The position numbers were made by a program, and so were the translations under genes. A stretch of DNA of 64,000 nucleotides from assembly GCA_024274705.1 (NCBI GenBank), contig JAJSAL010000055.1, forward strand, positions 39,782-103,781. Direction: 5' to 3'. Origin of the DNA: Spirochaetota bacterium (GTDB lineage: Bacteria; Spirochaetota; Spirochaetia; SPDA01; JAJSAL01). Under the pieces are notes generated by a model. It was not told the origin of the DNA. It made no database searches and was given only the letters and a program-made list of their open reading frames with translations. Numbering within the stretch: the stretch's first letter is position 1; every line of letters starts with the position of its first letter. Positions 30,280 to 38,765 of the stretch are shown here, in pieces.

Positions 30280-30870
30280 TTACTGCCGGCTTAATGAAAC
30301 GATGGACCGTTTAAGTATTTCCCGTTCCGTCTGATCCGAAGTGAAACCGGAGAAATCCACTTCCATGGTAATTACTTTTACCGCTTGTACTGCGCTTCTC
30401 CTGTCGAACCCCATGTCAGTCAGCGCCGTTATGATGTCCCGGTACCGCTCTACCGATTTCGCGGACGTTAAAACGAGCTTACCCTTCAAAGAAAGAACGA
30501 TTCGTTTTGCTGTCTTTTCTCCAATACCCGGGAGTGAGGAAAGAGAGGCGATATCTTCGCTTTCCAGGTAAGTGATCAGTGTTTTGTAGTCTACAGCCGT
30601 GAGGATCTTGAGCGCCTGTTTCGGGCCTATTCCTGAGACTTTCATGAGGTCAAGAAACACACTCCTCTCGTCACTATCTATAAAACCGTAGAGTTTCATC
30701 TGGTCTTCACGATGATGCAGATAGGTATAGAGGCAGAAATCTTCGCCTGTACCGGGGAGAACGGTGATGAGCCTTCCGGGAACTTCCAGGGCCCATTCGA
30801 TTCCCCCGGTCTGGATATACACCGTACTGTTGACAGACCCGGTTACCTTTCCGGTTATACTGTTGAACAT
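30280..30870 (-). CDS. ruvA: Holliday junction DNA-binding protein RuvA
   Basis: 196 residues from ATG 30870, which overlaps the ruvC stop (TGATG). A longer open frame to 31068 is only ruvC read in another frame. N-terminal OB domain, two helix-hairpin-helix motifs (VSGIGPKQALKIL and LPGIGEKTAKRIV) and a C-terminal UBA-like RuvB-binding domain. Tetramers hold the four-way junction. Confidence 0.97.
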   Translation of the reverse strand: MFNSITGKVTGSVNSTVYIQTGGIEWALEVPGRLITVLPGTGEDFCLYTYLHHREDQMKLYGFIDSDERSVFLDLMKVSGIGPKQALKILTAVDYKTLITYLESEDIASLSSLPGIGEKTAKRIVLSLKGKLVLTSAKSVERYRDIITALTDMGFDRRSAVQAVKVITMEVDFSGFTSDQTEREILKRSIVSLSRQ

Positions 30871-31352
30871 CAATAATACCTGCCTTTCATATGAGTATGG
30901 CAGATCGCTGCTGCAAGTGCGTCCGCGGCGTGGTCGGGCTGGGGAATATCCTTCATTCCCAGGAGCATCCTTACCAGTTCCTGCACCTGGCTTTTTTCCG
31001 CCCTTCCATTCCCGACAATAGCCTGTTTTATTTCCTGGGGCGGATATTCGCAGGCCGGAATTCCACATTGAAACATGACGAGCAATACAACCCCCCGGGC
31101 CTGGGCTACCGGGAGAGCACTGCTTATATTCCTGGCAAAGTATAAGCTTTCTATCCCGGCTTCATCAGGCTTATAATCCTGAATAACTTTTTTCAGGCCG
31201 TCATAAATAGCAGAAAGTCTCTCTCCGGAAGGACATCTGGATAGTGTAGTGAATACCCCGTACTTGATACACTCGAAGGAACCACGATGTTTACGAATGA
31301 TTCCGTAACCGGTTTTAGCCAGCCCCGGATCAATCCCGATTATCGTGTTCAT
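30870..31352 (-). CDS. ruvC: Holliday junction resolvase RuvC
   Basis: 160 residues. Four acidic active-site residues of the RNase H fold are visible: D7 in IGIDPGLAKTGYG, Glu in GIESLYFARN, and the two Asp of PDHAADALAAAI. It cuts junctions held by RuvAB. Overlaps yebC by four bases. Confidence 0.97.
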   Translation of the reverse strand: MNTIIGIDPGLAKTGYGIIRKHRGSFECIKYGVFTTLSRCPSGERLSAIYDGLKKVIQDYKPDEAGIESLYFARNISSALPVAQARGVVLLVMFQCGIPACEYPPQEIKQAIVGNGRAEKSQVQELVRMLLGMKDIPQPDHAADALAAAICHTHMKGRYY

Positions 31353-32095
31353 TCATCATCCATTTCGAACCCTTCCGGAATATCCAGATTCGTTGATACT
31401 GCCTGGATGTCATCGTGGTCATCGATGTTCTCGATAAGCCTTAAGACTTTCACTGTTTTATCGTTTCCCAGAGAGACCGTAGCTTCAGGAACCATGGATA
31501 CTTCAGCCATGGTCTCTTTGAATCCGGCATTCTGCAGTGCGGTAAGAACACCTTCGAAATCTTCAGGATCGGTAATAACTTCGATGGTTGTTCCTTCATT
31601 AACGACATCCTCGGCACCTGCATCGAGTGCAGCTTCAAGAACTGCGTCTTCCGAAACATCAGCAGAATCGAAAGCAATAATACCCCGCCGGCAAAAAAGG
31701 TAGGACACACAGCCGGACTCACCGAGGTTTCCTCCCCCTTTGGTCAGTATATTCCGAAGATCTGCGGCAGTCCTGTTTTTATTATCCGTCAGGGCTTCGA
31801 TAAGAATTGCTACCCCGCCGGGACCGTATGCTTCGTAGGTAATTTCGGTGTAATGTACACCTTCCAGCTCCCCTGTACCTTTTTTGATGGCACGGTCTAT
31901 ATTGTCTTTAGGCATGTTTGCCGATCGTGCCTTAAAGACTGCAGTCCGCAGCCGTGCATTGCTGTCAGGATCTCCTCCGCCGTCACGGGCGGCAACAATG
32001 ATTTCCTTGATTATTTTAGTAAAAAGTTTGCCTCTTTTAGCGTCAACGGCTCCCTTTTTATGACGTATACTGTGCCATTTACTGTGGCCGGACAT
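31349..32095 (-). CDS. yebC: YebC/PmpR family protein
   Basis: 248 residues with the invariant start MSGHSKWHSIRHKKGAVDAKRGKLFTK-type segment and the RNILTKGGGNLGESGCVSYLF block. Members have been described as transcription regulators and more recently as ribosome-associated factors helping with proline stretches. The role here is unproven. First gene behind the promoter at 32134-32161. Confidence 0.95.
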   Translation of the reverse strand: MSGHSKWHSIRHKKGAVDAKRGKLFTKIIKEIIVAARDGGGDPDSNARLRTAVFKARSANMPKDNIDRAIKKGTGELEGVHYTEITYEAYGPGGVAILIEALTDNKNRTAADLRNILTKGGGNLGESGCVSYLFCRRGIIAFDSADVSEDAVLEAALDAGAEDVVNEGTTIEVITDPEDFEGVLTALQNAGFKETMAEVSMVPEATVSLGNDKTVKVLRLIENIDDHDDIQAVSTNLDIPEGFEMDDE

Positions 32096-32133
32096 GTACT
32101 CACCCCTTGCTGCACACGATAGAATGACTCCAA

Positions 32134-32161
32134 ATTATCATAGAGAAAATTAAGATGTCAA
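32134..32161 (-). promoter_or_regulatory. Sigma-70 promoter for yebC-ruvCAB-queA
   Basis: Minus strand -35 TTGACA (32156-32161), 16-base spacer, -10 GATAAT (32134-32139). It lies in the 79-base gap between hemW and yebC, with about 30 bases of leader to the yebC ATG. It would drive the whole recombination operon. Confidence 0.75.
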
Positions 32162-32174
32162 GGATAGAGCTTTT

Positions 32175-33383
32175 TCAGGTTTTCGGCCAGGAAAGTGAAT
32201 CCGGTACCGCTGTCTCAATTCCATCCAGCAACGTGAGGAGAACAGGGTTCAGAAAGGCGAATCCTCTCTGAGTCAGAACGATTTTATCATCTTCAGTGTT
32301 AAGAAGGTTCTCTTTCATCAGCTTTTCAAACTGCCGGGATAGCAATATGTCCGGGTCCAGGTGGAATACCTCGCGTATATCGGATTTCCGTATCCCTTTC
32401 ACCCGTCGCAAGCCCATGATGAAGAACTCGAACAGGAAATCAGCCTTCGAAATCGGGTAGACTGTACTTCCCCTCAGGTGTTTATTACCCGCAAGATACT
32501 TATCTGTATCACAGGTATTCTCAATACGTAAGGGTCCGTTTTTTCCGCCAAGTGTAGATACCGCTCCGGGACCGCAGCCCAGGTATGGTTTCATCCTCCA
32601 GTAGCGGTTATTATGCCGGCTCTCCATCCCGTTTTTAGCAAAATTCGATATTTCGTACCGCGAATATCCCAATGTCTCGATATAGCTGCAGCTTTCCTCC
32701 CATACCCCACAAAGGTAATCTTCTTCATCTGCACCAATGGTCAATCGTGTTGACAGAACGGATTGATCCGAAATGGTAAGAGTATAAAGGGAAACATGAT
32801 CAGGGCCGTAGCAATCACACTTTTCGATGTCTGCCCGGGCAGATTCTATAGTCTGCCCCGGTACTGAAGTAATCAAATCTATACTGAGTGCACCTTTCCA
32901 TTCTGACCGGATCATATCCAGGGTGTGATAGATCACCGGTACTTCAACCTTCCTCCCCAGGGTACGCAGGGTATCTGCATGAAAAGATTGAACACCCAGG
33001 CTCAACCGGTTAACCCCATACTCCATACACAGGTGAAGAAAGTCACGGCTTATTGATTCGGGATTACCTTCGATCGTAAACTCCGGTGGACTGATGGTGC
33101 TGCCGATATGCGAACTGATACCCGACAGCAGCTTTTCCACGGTCTCCAGGGCAAGGAGACTCGGAGTTCCACCTCCGATATATATCGTTCTGATTTCCGG
33201 ACAGGTAAGTTGCGAGCAGTACCAGGACACCTGATCAAGCACTGCAGAGACGATAGATCCCTGGGTTTCCGGATCAACCTGTTCAAGAGAAAAGAAATCG
33301 CAATAATCACATTTTTCCGTGCAAAAAGGAATGTGAATATAGAGAGAGATATCCCTGTGGGGCTTAAAAGAGACGGAATTCAC
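32175..33383 (-). CDS. hemW: Radical SAM coproporphyrinogen oxidase-like protein / heme chaperone HemW
   Basis: 402 residues. The radical SAM cluster motif is CTEKCDYC near residue 21, followed by GGGTPS and the C-terminal HemN-type domain. HemW proteins lack coproporphyrinogen oxidase activity and bind heme. No heme synthesis gene is visible nearby. The start GTG 33383 lies inside the end of the upstream signal peptidase gene (20-base overlap). Confidence 0.9.
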   Translation of the reverse strand: MNSVSFKPHRDISLYIHIPFCTEKCDYCDFFSLEQVDPETQGSIVSAVLDQVSWYCSQLTCPEIRTIYIGGGTPSLLALETVEKLLSGISSHIGSTISPPEFTIEGNPESISRDFLHLCMEYGVNRLSLGVQSFHADTLRTLGRKVEVPVIYHTLDMIRSEWKGALSIDLITSVPGQTIESARADIEKCDCYGPDHVSLYTLTISDQSVLSTRLTIGADEEDYLCGVWEESCSYIETLGYSRYEISNFAKNGMESRHNNRYWRMKPYLGCGPGAVSTLGGKNGPLRIENTCDTDKYLAGNKHLRGSTVYPISKADFLFEFFIMGLRRVKGIRKSDIREVFHLDPDILLSRQFEKLMKENLLNTEDDKIVLTQRGFAFLNPVLLTLLDGIETAVPDSLSWPKT

Positions 33384-34122
33384 GAAACGGCCAGTATTTA
33401 AGGATCATCTTCCCGAGAATATCCCTTTTCCGGATGACTCCCCAGTGTCTCGAGTCGAGAGAGCCGTTCCTGTTGTCACCGATGACAAAGTACTCATCTT
33501 CACCGAGGGTCAGTTCTTTAACACTGCCGGAAAAGGGAAGATCCTTTGTCCAGTCCTCGGGCAGCGGTTCGAACTGTATTTCATAAAGATCAGAAGCAAG
33601 TTCAGATTCATGAAAGAAATAACTCTTACCCTTCGGTTTGATATACATGACGTAATCGGACATTTTCACCGTATCGCCAGGTAATCCGACAATACGCTTC
33701 ACGGTATAAGATACTGCATGAGGATAGTAGACACGGGTTACGATGGAGATTTTCTGCAGGGTGAAAAACCGGACGGTTTTATCCAGGAGGGTGATTATAA
33801 CAGGCGGCGGCGTGTAATAACCGGGTCTGCATACTACGATATCGCCTCTTCCCGGGGCGGTGAATCCTGCAATGAATGACCGGGAAAACGGAATGCGGGG
33901 ACCATAGACCAACGGTGTGGAAAGAATCCTGTCATTCACGGAAAGAGAGGGAAGCATCGTGTTGTTTTTAATCGCATAGGCCTGAAGGAAAAAATGATCT
34001 ACCAGTTGGAAAACGATGAACACCAGGAAAATAACTAGAAAGAAACGGGCGATGTTCCTTCGGAGTGTACTTTTATTGTCATAAGGACGGTACCGTCTGG
34101 ATATACCGGGAAAAGACGCCAT
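33364..34122 (-). CDS. lepB: Signal peptidase I paralogue with Thr at nucleophile position
   Basis: 252 residues with one N-terminal membrane helix (about 25-48). The catalytic Lys block TVKRIVGLPGDTV and the box GDNRNGSLDSRHWG are present. The block that normally reads SGSMxPTL reads NNTMLPSL, so the nucleophile Ser is replaced by Thr. It may be inactive, a Thr-dependent variant, or act with the neighbouring intact enzyme. Two bases separate it from that gene. Confidence 0.88.
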   Translation of the reverse strand: MASFPGISRRYRPYDNKSTLRRNIARFFLVIFLVFIVFQLVDHFFLQAYAIKNNTMLPSLSVNDRILSTPLVYGPRIPFSRSFIAGFTAPGRGDIVVCRPGYYTPPPVIITLLDKTVRFFTLQKISIVTRVYYPHAVSYTVKRIVGLPGDTVKMSDYVMYIKPKGKSYFFHESELASDLYEIQFEPLPEDWTKDLPFSGSVKELTLGEDEYFVIGDNRNGSLDSRHWGVIRKRDILGKMILKYWPFREFRLF

Positions 34123-34124
34123 AG

Positions 34125-35099
34125 TCAGCGTATGATCCCCATACGGTTGAGAGGCCAGTACTTGAACATTGCTTTGCCCAGGACATAGCGTTCCCGGACG
34201 GGACCGAAATACCTGGCATCCCGGGAATTGTCCCGGTTATCCCCCATGGGAAATATCCACCCTTCAGGGATATACCATCCGGTTTCATTTTTTCTCCATT
34301 CACTTCCGTACCGGCTGCTGTAAGGATGTATCTGGTAGAGTGCTTGATAACGGTACCCGCTCCAGGCATAGAGATCATCATACTTAATCCTACTGTTGCC
34401 GATGTACCGCTTAAGATCTTCAGGAACCGGTATCCCGGCATCGATATACGCATCAACGAAACCGGACCCTTGAATTCCTGCATAACCCGCGGGCTCTACC
34501 AACCGCCGGGGAACGTAGACAGGAGATTCGTACTTCCTTAACGATTTCTCGGGTATCCACTCTTTTTCGCCGGGAAAACGGTATTCCAGGTTTCCATCCA
34601 CCACCCGGAGCCGGTCTTTTCCTACACCTATGGCCCGCTTGATAAGGAAATGAGGTTTCGGATTGCCGGACTCGTCCCGGTCGATATCTACGATGGAAAG
34701 GGTAACCATGTAGAGAACCCGCTGAACGATATCGAATACAGGACCTTTTGAAATATAGGTAGGGCTTTCGAAGATGATTACCTCATCCCGCTTTGGATGG
34801 CTGAACCCCGGGAGCTTCAGGCGGCCTGGAATAAGCTCCGGTCCATAGATCATTTTATTGACGAATATTCGGTCGCGAATCAGGAGGGTCCTTTCCATAG
34901 AACCTGAAGGAATCTGATATGCCTGGAAAAAATACTGATTGATAAGAAGTACGACGGCTGCCGCCCAGAGGAACGCTTCTATCCAGTCGACAATTGGATT
35001 TTTCGCCTTCTGTTTTTCAATTTTAATTGCTTTCTTTTTGTTTCGCCATGTAAGGAACTGCTCAGTTACCGTCTGAACCCGGTTATTCCATGTTGCCAT
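34125..35099 (-). CDS. lepB: Signal peptidase I
   Basis: 324 residues, cleaves signal peptides at the outer face of the cytoplasmic membrane. The catalytic Ser is in QIPSGSMERTLL (about residue 78), the general-base Lys in FLIKRAIGVGKD, and the C-terminal box in GDNRDNSRDARYFGPV. A long insertion (about residues 165-275) makes it larger than E. coli-type minimal cores. It is transcribed divergently from the gene at 35177. Confidence 0.95.
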   Translation of the reverse strand: MATWNNRVQTVTEQFLTWRNKKKAIKIEKQKAKNPIVDWIEAFLWAAAVVLLINQYFFQAYQIPSGSMERTLLIRDRIFVNKMIYGPELIPGRLKLPGFSHPKRDEVIIFESPTYISKGPVFDIVQRVLYMVTLSIVDIDRDESGNPKPHFLIKRAIGVGKDRLRVVDGNLEYRFPGEKEWIPEKSLRKYESPVYVPRRLVEPAGYAGIQGSGFVDAYIDAGIPVPEDLKRYIGNSRIKYDDLYAWSGYRYQALYQIHPYSSRYGSEWRKNETGWYIPEGWIFPMGDNRDNSRDARYFGPVRERYVLGKAMFKYWPLNRMGIIR

Positions 35100-35141
35100 T
35101 GATGCTCCAGATAAACCGAGGGTAGCACGGAAGGCGTTACA

Positions 35142-35170
35142 TTGACAAGGTATAAGGTGGATTCTATAAT
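35142..35170 (+). promoter_or_regulatory. Perfect consensus sigma-70 promoter, probably leaderless
   Basis: -35 TTGACA (35142-35147), exactly 17 bases, -10 TATAAT (35165-35170). The expected transcription start, six to seven bases on, coincides with the ATG at 35177. Confidence 0.85.
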
Positions 35171-35176
35171 CCCTGC

Positions 35177-36802
35177 ATGGGTAAGAAAAGCAGACCTAAA
35201 CCGGTAAGACAGCAGAAACCTGATGAAGAGCATATCGTTAAGCTTAAACCTGTTCTCGGTATACATCCTGGAACGTATCTAACCGTCCTTTATGGAATTA
35301 TCCTTGCTGTGATCTTGTTTGTGGTGCTTTTTCTTCCGGGCATCGTTAAAAACGGTACGGTGTATACAATCAGCAGCGATCCTACCGGGGCTTCTCTCTA
35401 TGTAGACGGCATTTTCGCAGGAACTACCCCCTATCGTATATTCATTCCTTCAGGGAAGCATACCATCACACTGAAGAAACCTTTTCACTCTCCTGCTGCG
35501 TCTGACGTTGTTGTCGAGGGAAGAGTGTTCGCTTCACTCATTTTGCCTCTTAAGAAAGATTTTACCGCTTTTCTGCCTGTCCAGGACCCGGAGGAATATA
35601 TTGCATGGATGTATGAAGACTTCAGCTCCTGGAGCCTCATCGAAGGATTTCATCCTTCGTATCAGCCCCAGCCGATCCTATCTACAGGTGTTAACGGTTT
35701 ATTCAGCCCGGGTTCGCATGCCGATCCAGAGCTTATCGAAGGTTTTCTCACAAGCAGCATGGAAAATGTAAGCGATGAAGCTCTGTTAAAAGATGTTCTC
35801 TACGCATCCACCGCTTTCTCTTCCAGGGGAAAGGTCCTGACACCTGGAGCCTTGATCAGCAGTGCAGTCCGAATTATCGACATTGTGAACGAAACACCCT
35901 ATCTTCCTTTCTGGCTCCTGCAAACACTTGATCAGGAAAACATGGATATTATTCTACAGTCACCATGGTTTAACACATTGCTGGAACAGCACATGGCTTC
36001 CTTAACAGCTGAAGTTCCTCCTGCACTACCTGATGGCCCGGGAATTCTGATAAATACCGTTACCTTTATCCCCCTGGAAGGCGGCACGCTGTCAGCGTCG
36101 TATAATCCGGATGGTGCGCTGTCCCGGGATGATGTGATATCTCTCCTTACATCTGAACATCAATTACCCCGGCGGGTAACGGTAGAAGGCTTTGCGATTG
36201 CCCGTACGGAGATTACCAAAGCTCAATACAAGCTGTTTCTCCGGGATGTACCTGAATGGAGAAAAGAAAACGGTGAATCGCTGACTGCTAAGGGGCTGGT
36301 AACAGAGCAGTATCTTACGAACTGGGAATCACTTGAGGATGATGACCCGGTCTCTTTTATTTCGTGGTACGCGGCATCGGCGTTCTGTTCATGGCTGGAA
36401 AAATCGGTTTCCTCCGGATATTCCGTTCGTCTTCCAACGGAAAACGAGTGGGAATACGCTGCAGACACAGACATAGCTGATGGTGATTATGTATTCCTGA
36501 AGAATGGCAGTCCGGGCTTTTCAAGCGTTTACGAATCCGGCAGAAATAAGTACGGTATCTACGGGATGCCGGGAAACCTCTGGGAATGGTGTGATGACGG
36601 TTATAGGCATGCCTCTTTTCTCGATTTGAAGCACCGGAAGTACGGCAGCGATTATTTTCCAAGCGCGGAACGTTCTGTTCGCGGCGGTTCCTGGGCGAAT
36701 AATGAACATGATATATCCATAGCCACCAGGGGCTCCCAGCCTCCTTCCTGGTGTACAGGGTTTCTCGGATTTCGACCGGTTCTCGTCCCAGATCCGAAGT
36801 AA
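35177..36802 (+). CDS. Membrane-anchored PEGA / formylglycine-generating-enzyme-like protein
   Basis: 541 residues. A basic N-terminus, one membrane helix (about 38-57), a PEGA domain (YTISSDPTGASLYVDGIFAG, about 64-115), a helical middle, and a C-terminal FGE-sulfatase (SUMF1) domain (about 330-540) with VRLPTENEWEYAA, GMPGNLWEWCDDGY and RSVRGGSW. In such bacterial proteins the domain is often a binding scaffold rather than an oxidase. The catalytic Cys pair was not confirmed. No ribosome-binding site precedes the ATG. Confidence 0.88.
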   Translation: MGKKSRPKPVRQQKPDEEHIVKLKPVLGIHPGTYLTVLYGIILAVILFVVLFLPGIVKNGTVYTISSDPTGASLYVDGIFAGTTPYRIFIPSGKHTITLKKPFHSPAASDVVVEGRVFASLILPLKKDFTAFLPVQDPEEYIAWMYEDFSSWSLIEGFHPSYQPQPILSTGVNGLFSPGSHADPELIEGFLTSSMENVSDEALLKDVLYASTAFSSRGKVLTPGALISSAVRIIDIVNETPYLPFWLLQTLDQENMDIILQSPWFNTLLEQHMASLTAEVPPALPDGPGILINTVTFIPLEGGTLSASYNPDGALSRDDVISLLTSEHQLPRRVTVEGFAIARTEITKAQYKLFLRDVPEWRKENGESLTAKGLVTEQYLTNWESLEDDDPVSFISWYAASAFCSWLEKSVSSGYSVRLPTENEWEYAADTDIADGDYVFLKNGSPGFSSVYESGRNKYGIYGMPGNLWEWCDDGYRHASFLDLKHRKYGSDYFPSAERSVRGGSWANNEHDISIATRGSQPPSWCTGFLGFRPVLVPDPK

Positions 36803-36815
36803 TGGAATCTCTGAC

Positions 36816-37277
36816 ATGAAAGATCCGGGTAACAGGACCATCGCGAAAAACAAGAAAGCCTACTTTAACTTCGAAGTTGAAGAATCCTTTGAAGCCGGTA
36901 TCGAACTCAAAGGGACAGAAGTAAAATCAATTAAACTGGGGAAGATATCCTTCACCGATGCGTACGCCCGCATTATCAACGGGGAACTCATCCTGAAGGG
37001 ACTCCATATTTCTCCCTATACCCACGGCAATATCCATAACCATGAGCCCGACCGGGACAGGAGAATACTTGCCCACAAACGGGAAATTAAACGGCTGAAA
37101 CGAAAGGTAGATGAAAAGGGACTAACCCTGGTTCCCCTCAAATTCTATCTGAAAAGGGGTATCGTGAAAGTTGAAATGGGAGTGTGCAAGGGGAAAAAAG
37201 TGTATGACAAGCGGGAATCGATAAAAAACCGGGACCTTAAACGGGAAACCGATAGAGAACTGAAGGACCGCTATTAG
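36816..37277 (+). CDS. smpB: SsrA-binding protein SmpB
   Basis: 153 residues, binds the tRNA-like part of tmRNA and brings it to stalled ribosomes. Motifs: NKKAYFNFEVEESFEAGIEL, GTEVKSIKLGKISFTDAYA and the basic C-terminal tail KKVYDKRESIKNRD. Its partner ssrA is only about 1 kb downstream on the same strand. Confidence 0.97.
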   Translation: MKDPGNRTIAKNKKAYFNFEVEESFEAGIELKGTEVKSIKLGKISFTDAYARIINGELILKGLHISPYTHGNIHNHEPDRDRRILAHKREIKRLKRKVDEKGLTLVPLKFYLKRGIVKVEMGVCKGKKVYDKRESIKNRDLKRETDRELKDRY

Positions 37278-37301
37278 ATCCCGGTTCAACTCCCCCCGGT
37301 T

Positions 37302-37523
37302 TCAGCCGGATTGCTCTTTGAGGCTTTTTTCGATCTTTTTTATTTTCCGTGAAAGGTACACAAAACCGCCGATCACCAACAGCTGCATAACTGTCAGGGA
37401 CAGAAGGATTAACTGGAATCCAACCACGCTGTCTTTAAGCCATACGATATAGCCGACCAGCACACCTCCGATAACCGGATTTATAATTGCCAGTATTAGA
37501 CCAAGAACAACCAGTGCAGACAT
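37302..37523 (-). CDS. Small two-helix membrane protein
   Basis: 73 residues from ATG 37523 (a start seven codons upstream is also possible). Two hydrophobic helices (about 2-27 and 34-57) and a basic C-terminal cytoplasmic tail KKIEKSLKEQ. No family recognised. It converges with smpB and follows a flavin reductase gene on the same strand. Confidence 0.6.
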   Translation of the reverse strand: MSALVVLGLILAIINPVIGGVLVGYIVWLKDSVVGFQLILLSLTVMQLLVIGGFVYLSRKIKKIEKSLKEQSG

Positions 37524-37607
37524 ACCGTTCCTCCATAGCAGCATTTGATTTTATACTGTTCTATACATCCCTGATTACGGATTATTCACCGTTGAGGCTT
37601 TTTTTTC

Positions 37608-38054
37608 TCAGTAATCTTCGCTGCGGTAAAGAAGGGGTGAATAATCATCTACCTGGTCCTCTACAGAAATGATCTTTCCGATGATCAGTTTTCCTTCACC
37701 GTAGTTAAACACATCGTCCACCTTGCAATCTAAGGTTAAAGGGCAATCGTCGAGGAGCGGCGACCCTGTTTCTCCGAAATGAAACCTTACCCCTTCGAAC
37801 TTGTCCATGTTGAGACTCGATGCGGTACCGAACCGCTTTGCCAGGGCTGTCTGTCCCTCAGCCAGAACAGACATGCCAAACCCCCGGGAACGCAGTATAT
37901 ATTCCCGGGTACTGCTCTGGTCCCCTATAAAAACCATGATCCCATCGATACCAACCTGGCATGCCCAGGCCGCAGTCATACCCCTCGGTGTTCCATCATA
38001 AGCTGCTGTTACGATATACACCCCGTGGGTAAGCATGTCATCCCTGCAATTCAT
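37608..38054 (-). CDS. Flavin reductase-like FMN-binding protein
   Basis: 148 residues with the flavin reductase domain start GVYIVTAAYDGTPRGMTAAW and a split-barrel pattern through the C-terminus. Probably binds FMN and acts as an oxidoreductase. Substrate unknown. A GAGGGG site lies about seven bases before ATG 38054. Confidence 0.85.
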   Translation of the reverse strand: MNCRDDMLTHGVYIVTAAYDGTPRGMTAAWACQVGIDGIMVFIGDQSSTREYILRSRGFGMSVLAEGQTALAKRFGTASSLNMDKFEGVRFHFGETGSPLLDDCPLTLDCKVDDVFNYGEGKLIIGKIISVEDQVDDYSPLLYRSEDY

Positions 38055-38258
38055 ATAATCCCCTCTTCATATCTGCATCATATCATGTTTTCTCCTAAAA
38101 CGAAAAACCCCATAGATCCCCATAGATCCGGCAGGGGCTTTTTAATGGCGGTGTTTACTCACGGAATTAAGTTAAGGCCGCGACAGGAAACGCAACGGGG
38201 ACGACAGGGATGTAGTGGCTTGCTTTCATCTCTTTCAGCTTAAAATGCGGTATCGAGA

Positions 38259-38287
38259 TTGATTTTTTCATAAGTTTTTGTTATATT
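38259..38287 (+). promoter_or_regulatory. Promoter of ssrA
   Basis: -35 TTGATT (38259-38264), 17-base spacer, -10 TATATT (38282-38287). It would start transcription near 38294, giving a short 5' leader removed from the tmRNA precursor. Confidence 0.75.
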
Positions 38288-38309
38288 AATACCGAAATAA
38301 AGAAAACCC

Positions 38310-38666
38310 GGGGATGTAAGGGTTTCGACTGGAGGATTGCGGAAGATCAGGCTGCAGGTGGAGCGCTATACTCCTAAAACTGGCACCAACAATTAACTGC
38401 TGACGAAAACGTTAACGCAGAATACGCACTGGCTGCGTAATTGCGGCCACGGGTACCGGGGATGCCGTTCTGAAGCCCCGACTGCCTGAAAGAAACCAGG
38501 ACTTACCTGTTATCATGTTCGGGGGATAGCAGGGACACCTTTCCGGACTCTGGGAAAAAGCGCGGGCCGGTTCGCTACCTTTTTCCCGAAACAATAACAA
38601 TCGGCTAAACTTGTAGAAGCTTGTGATTCTCCCTTTAGGACGCGGGTTCGACTCCCGCCATCTCCA
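38310..38666 (+). ncRNA. ssrA: Transfer-messenger RNA (tmRNA)
   Basis: The 5' end GGGGATG pairs with the 3' end CATCTCC, including the G3-U70 pair that marks alanine identity. A T-arm GCGGGTTCGACTCCCGC lies next to the acceptor. The tag frame begins at GCT 38399 after TTAACT and reads ADENVNAEYALAA followed by TAA at 38438-38440, a normal ALAA degradation tag. The terminal CCA is not encoded (the next bases are TGA), so it must be added after transcription. The 3' part is the probable phage attachment site. Confidence 0.95.
38641..38666. other. Probable attL in the ssrA 3' end
   Basis: The T-arm and acceptor end of tmRNA are followed within 100 bases by a tyrosine integrase gene and then continuous phage genes. 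tmRNA and tRNA 3' ends are standard targets of such integrases. The second copy (attR) is not in the window, so the core limits are not known. Confidence 0.65.
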
Positions 38667-38682
38667 TGAATAATTATTGACA

Positions 38683-38712
38683 GGGTAGTACATTATGTGC
38701 TACCCTTTTTTT
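38683..38712 (+). terminator. Intrinsic terminator after ssrA
   Basis: Stem GGGTAG/CTACCC extended inward by ACA/TGT, followed by seven T residues. It ends the tmRNA transcript 17 bases beyond the mature 3' end. Whether it is host or phage DNA depends on the exact crossover point. Confidence 0.85.
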
Positions 38713-38765
38713 GTGTTAGCAGATATGCAAGCAGTTAGATACGGAAATCTGCACAGGGGTAAAGA

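Noticed and set aside
38090..38145. Short duplicated CATAGATCC and a weak CCCC/GGGG stem before ssrA
   Set aside because: The stem has a mismatch and the repeat occurs only twice; not enough for a terminator or regulatory call.
38412..38693. 93-residue open frame on the minus strand containing SRWRWRESNPRP-like sequence
   Set aside because: Antisense of tmRNA; a well-known false annotation pattern at tmRNA and tRNA ends.
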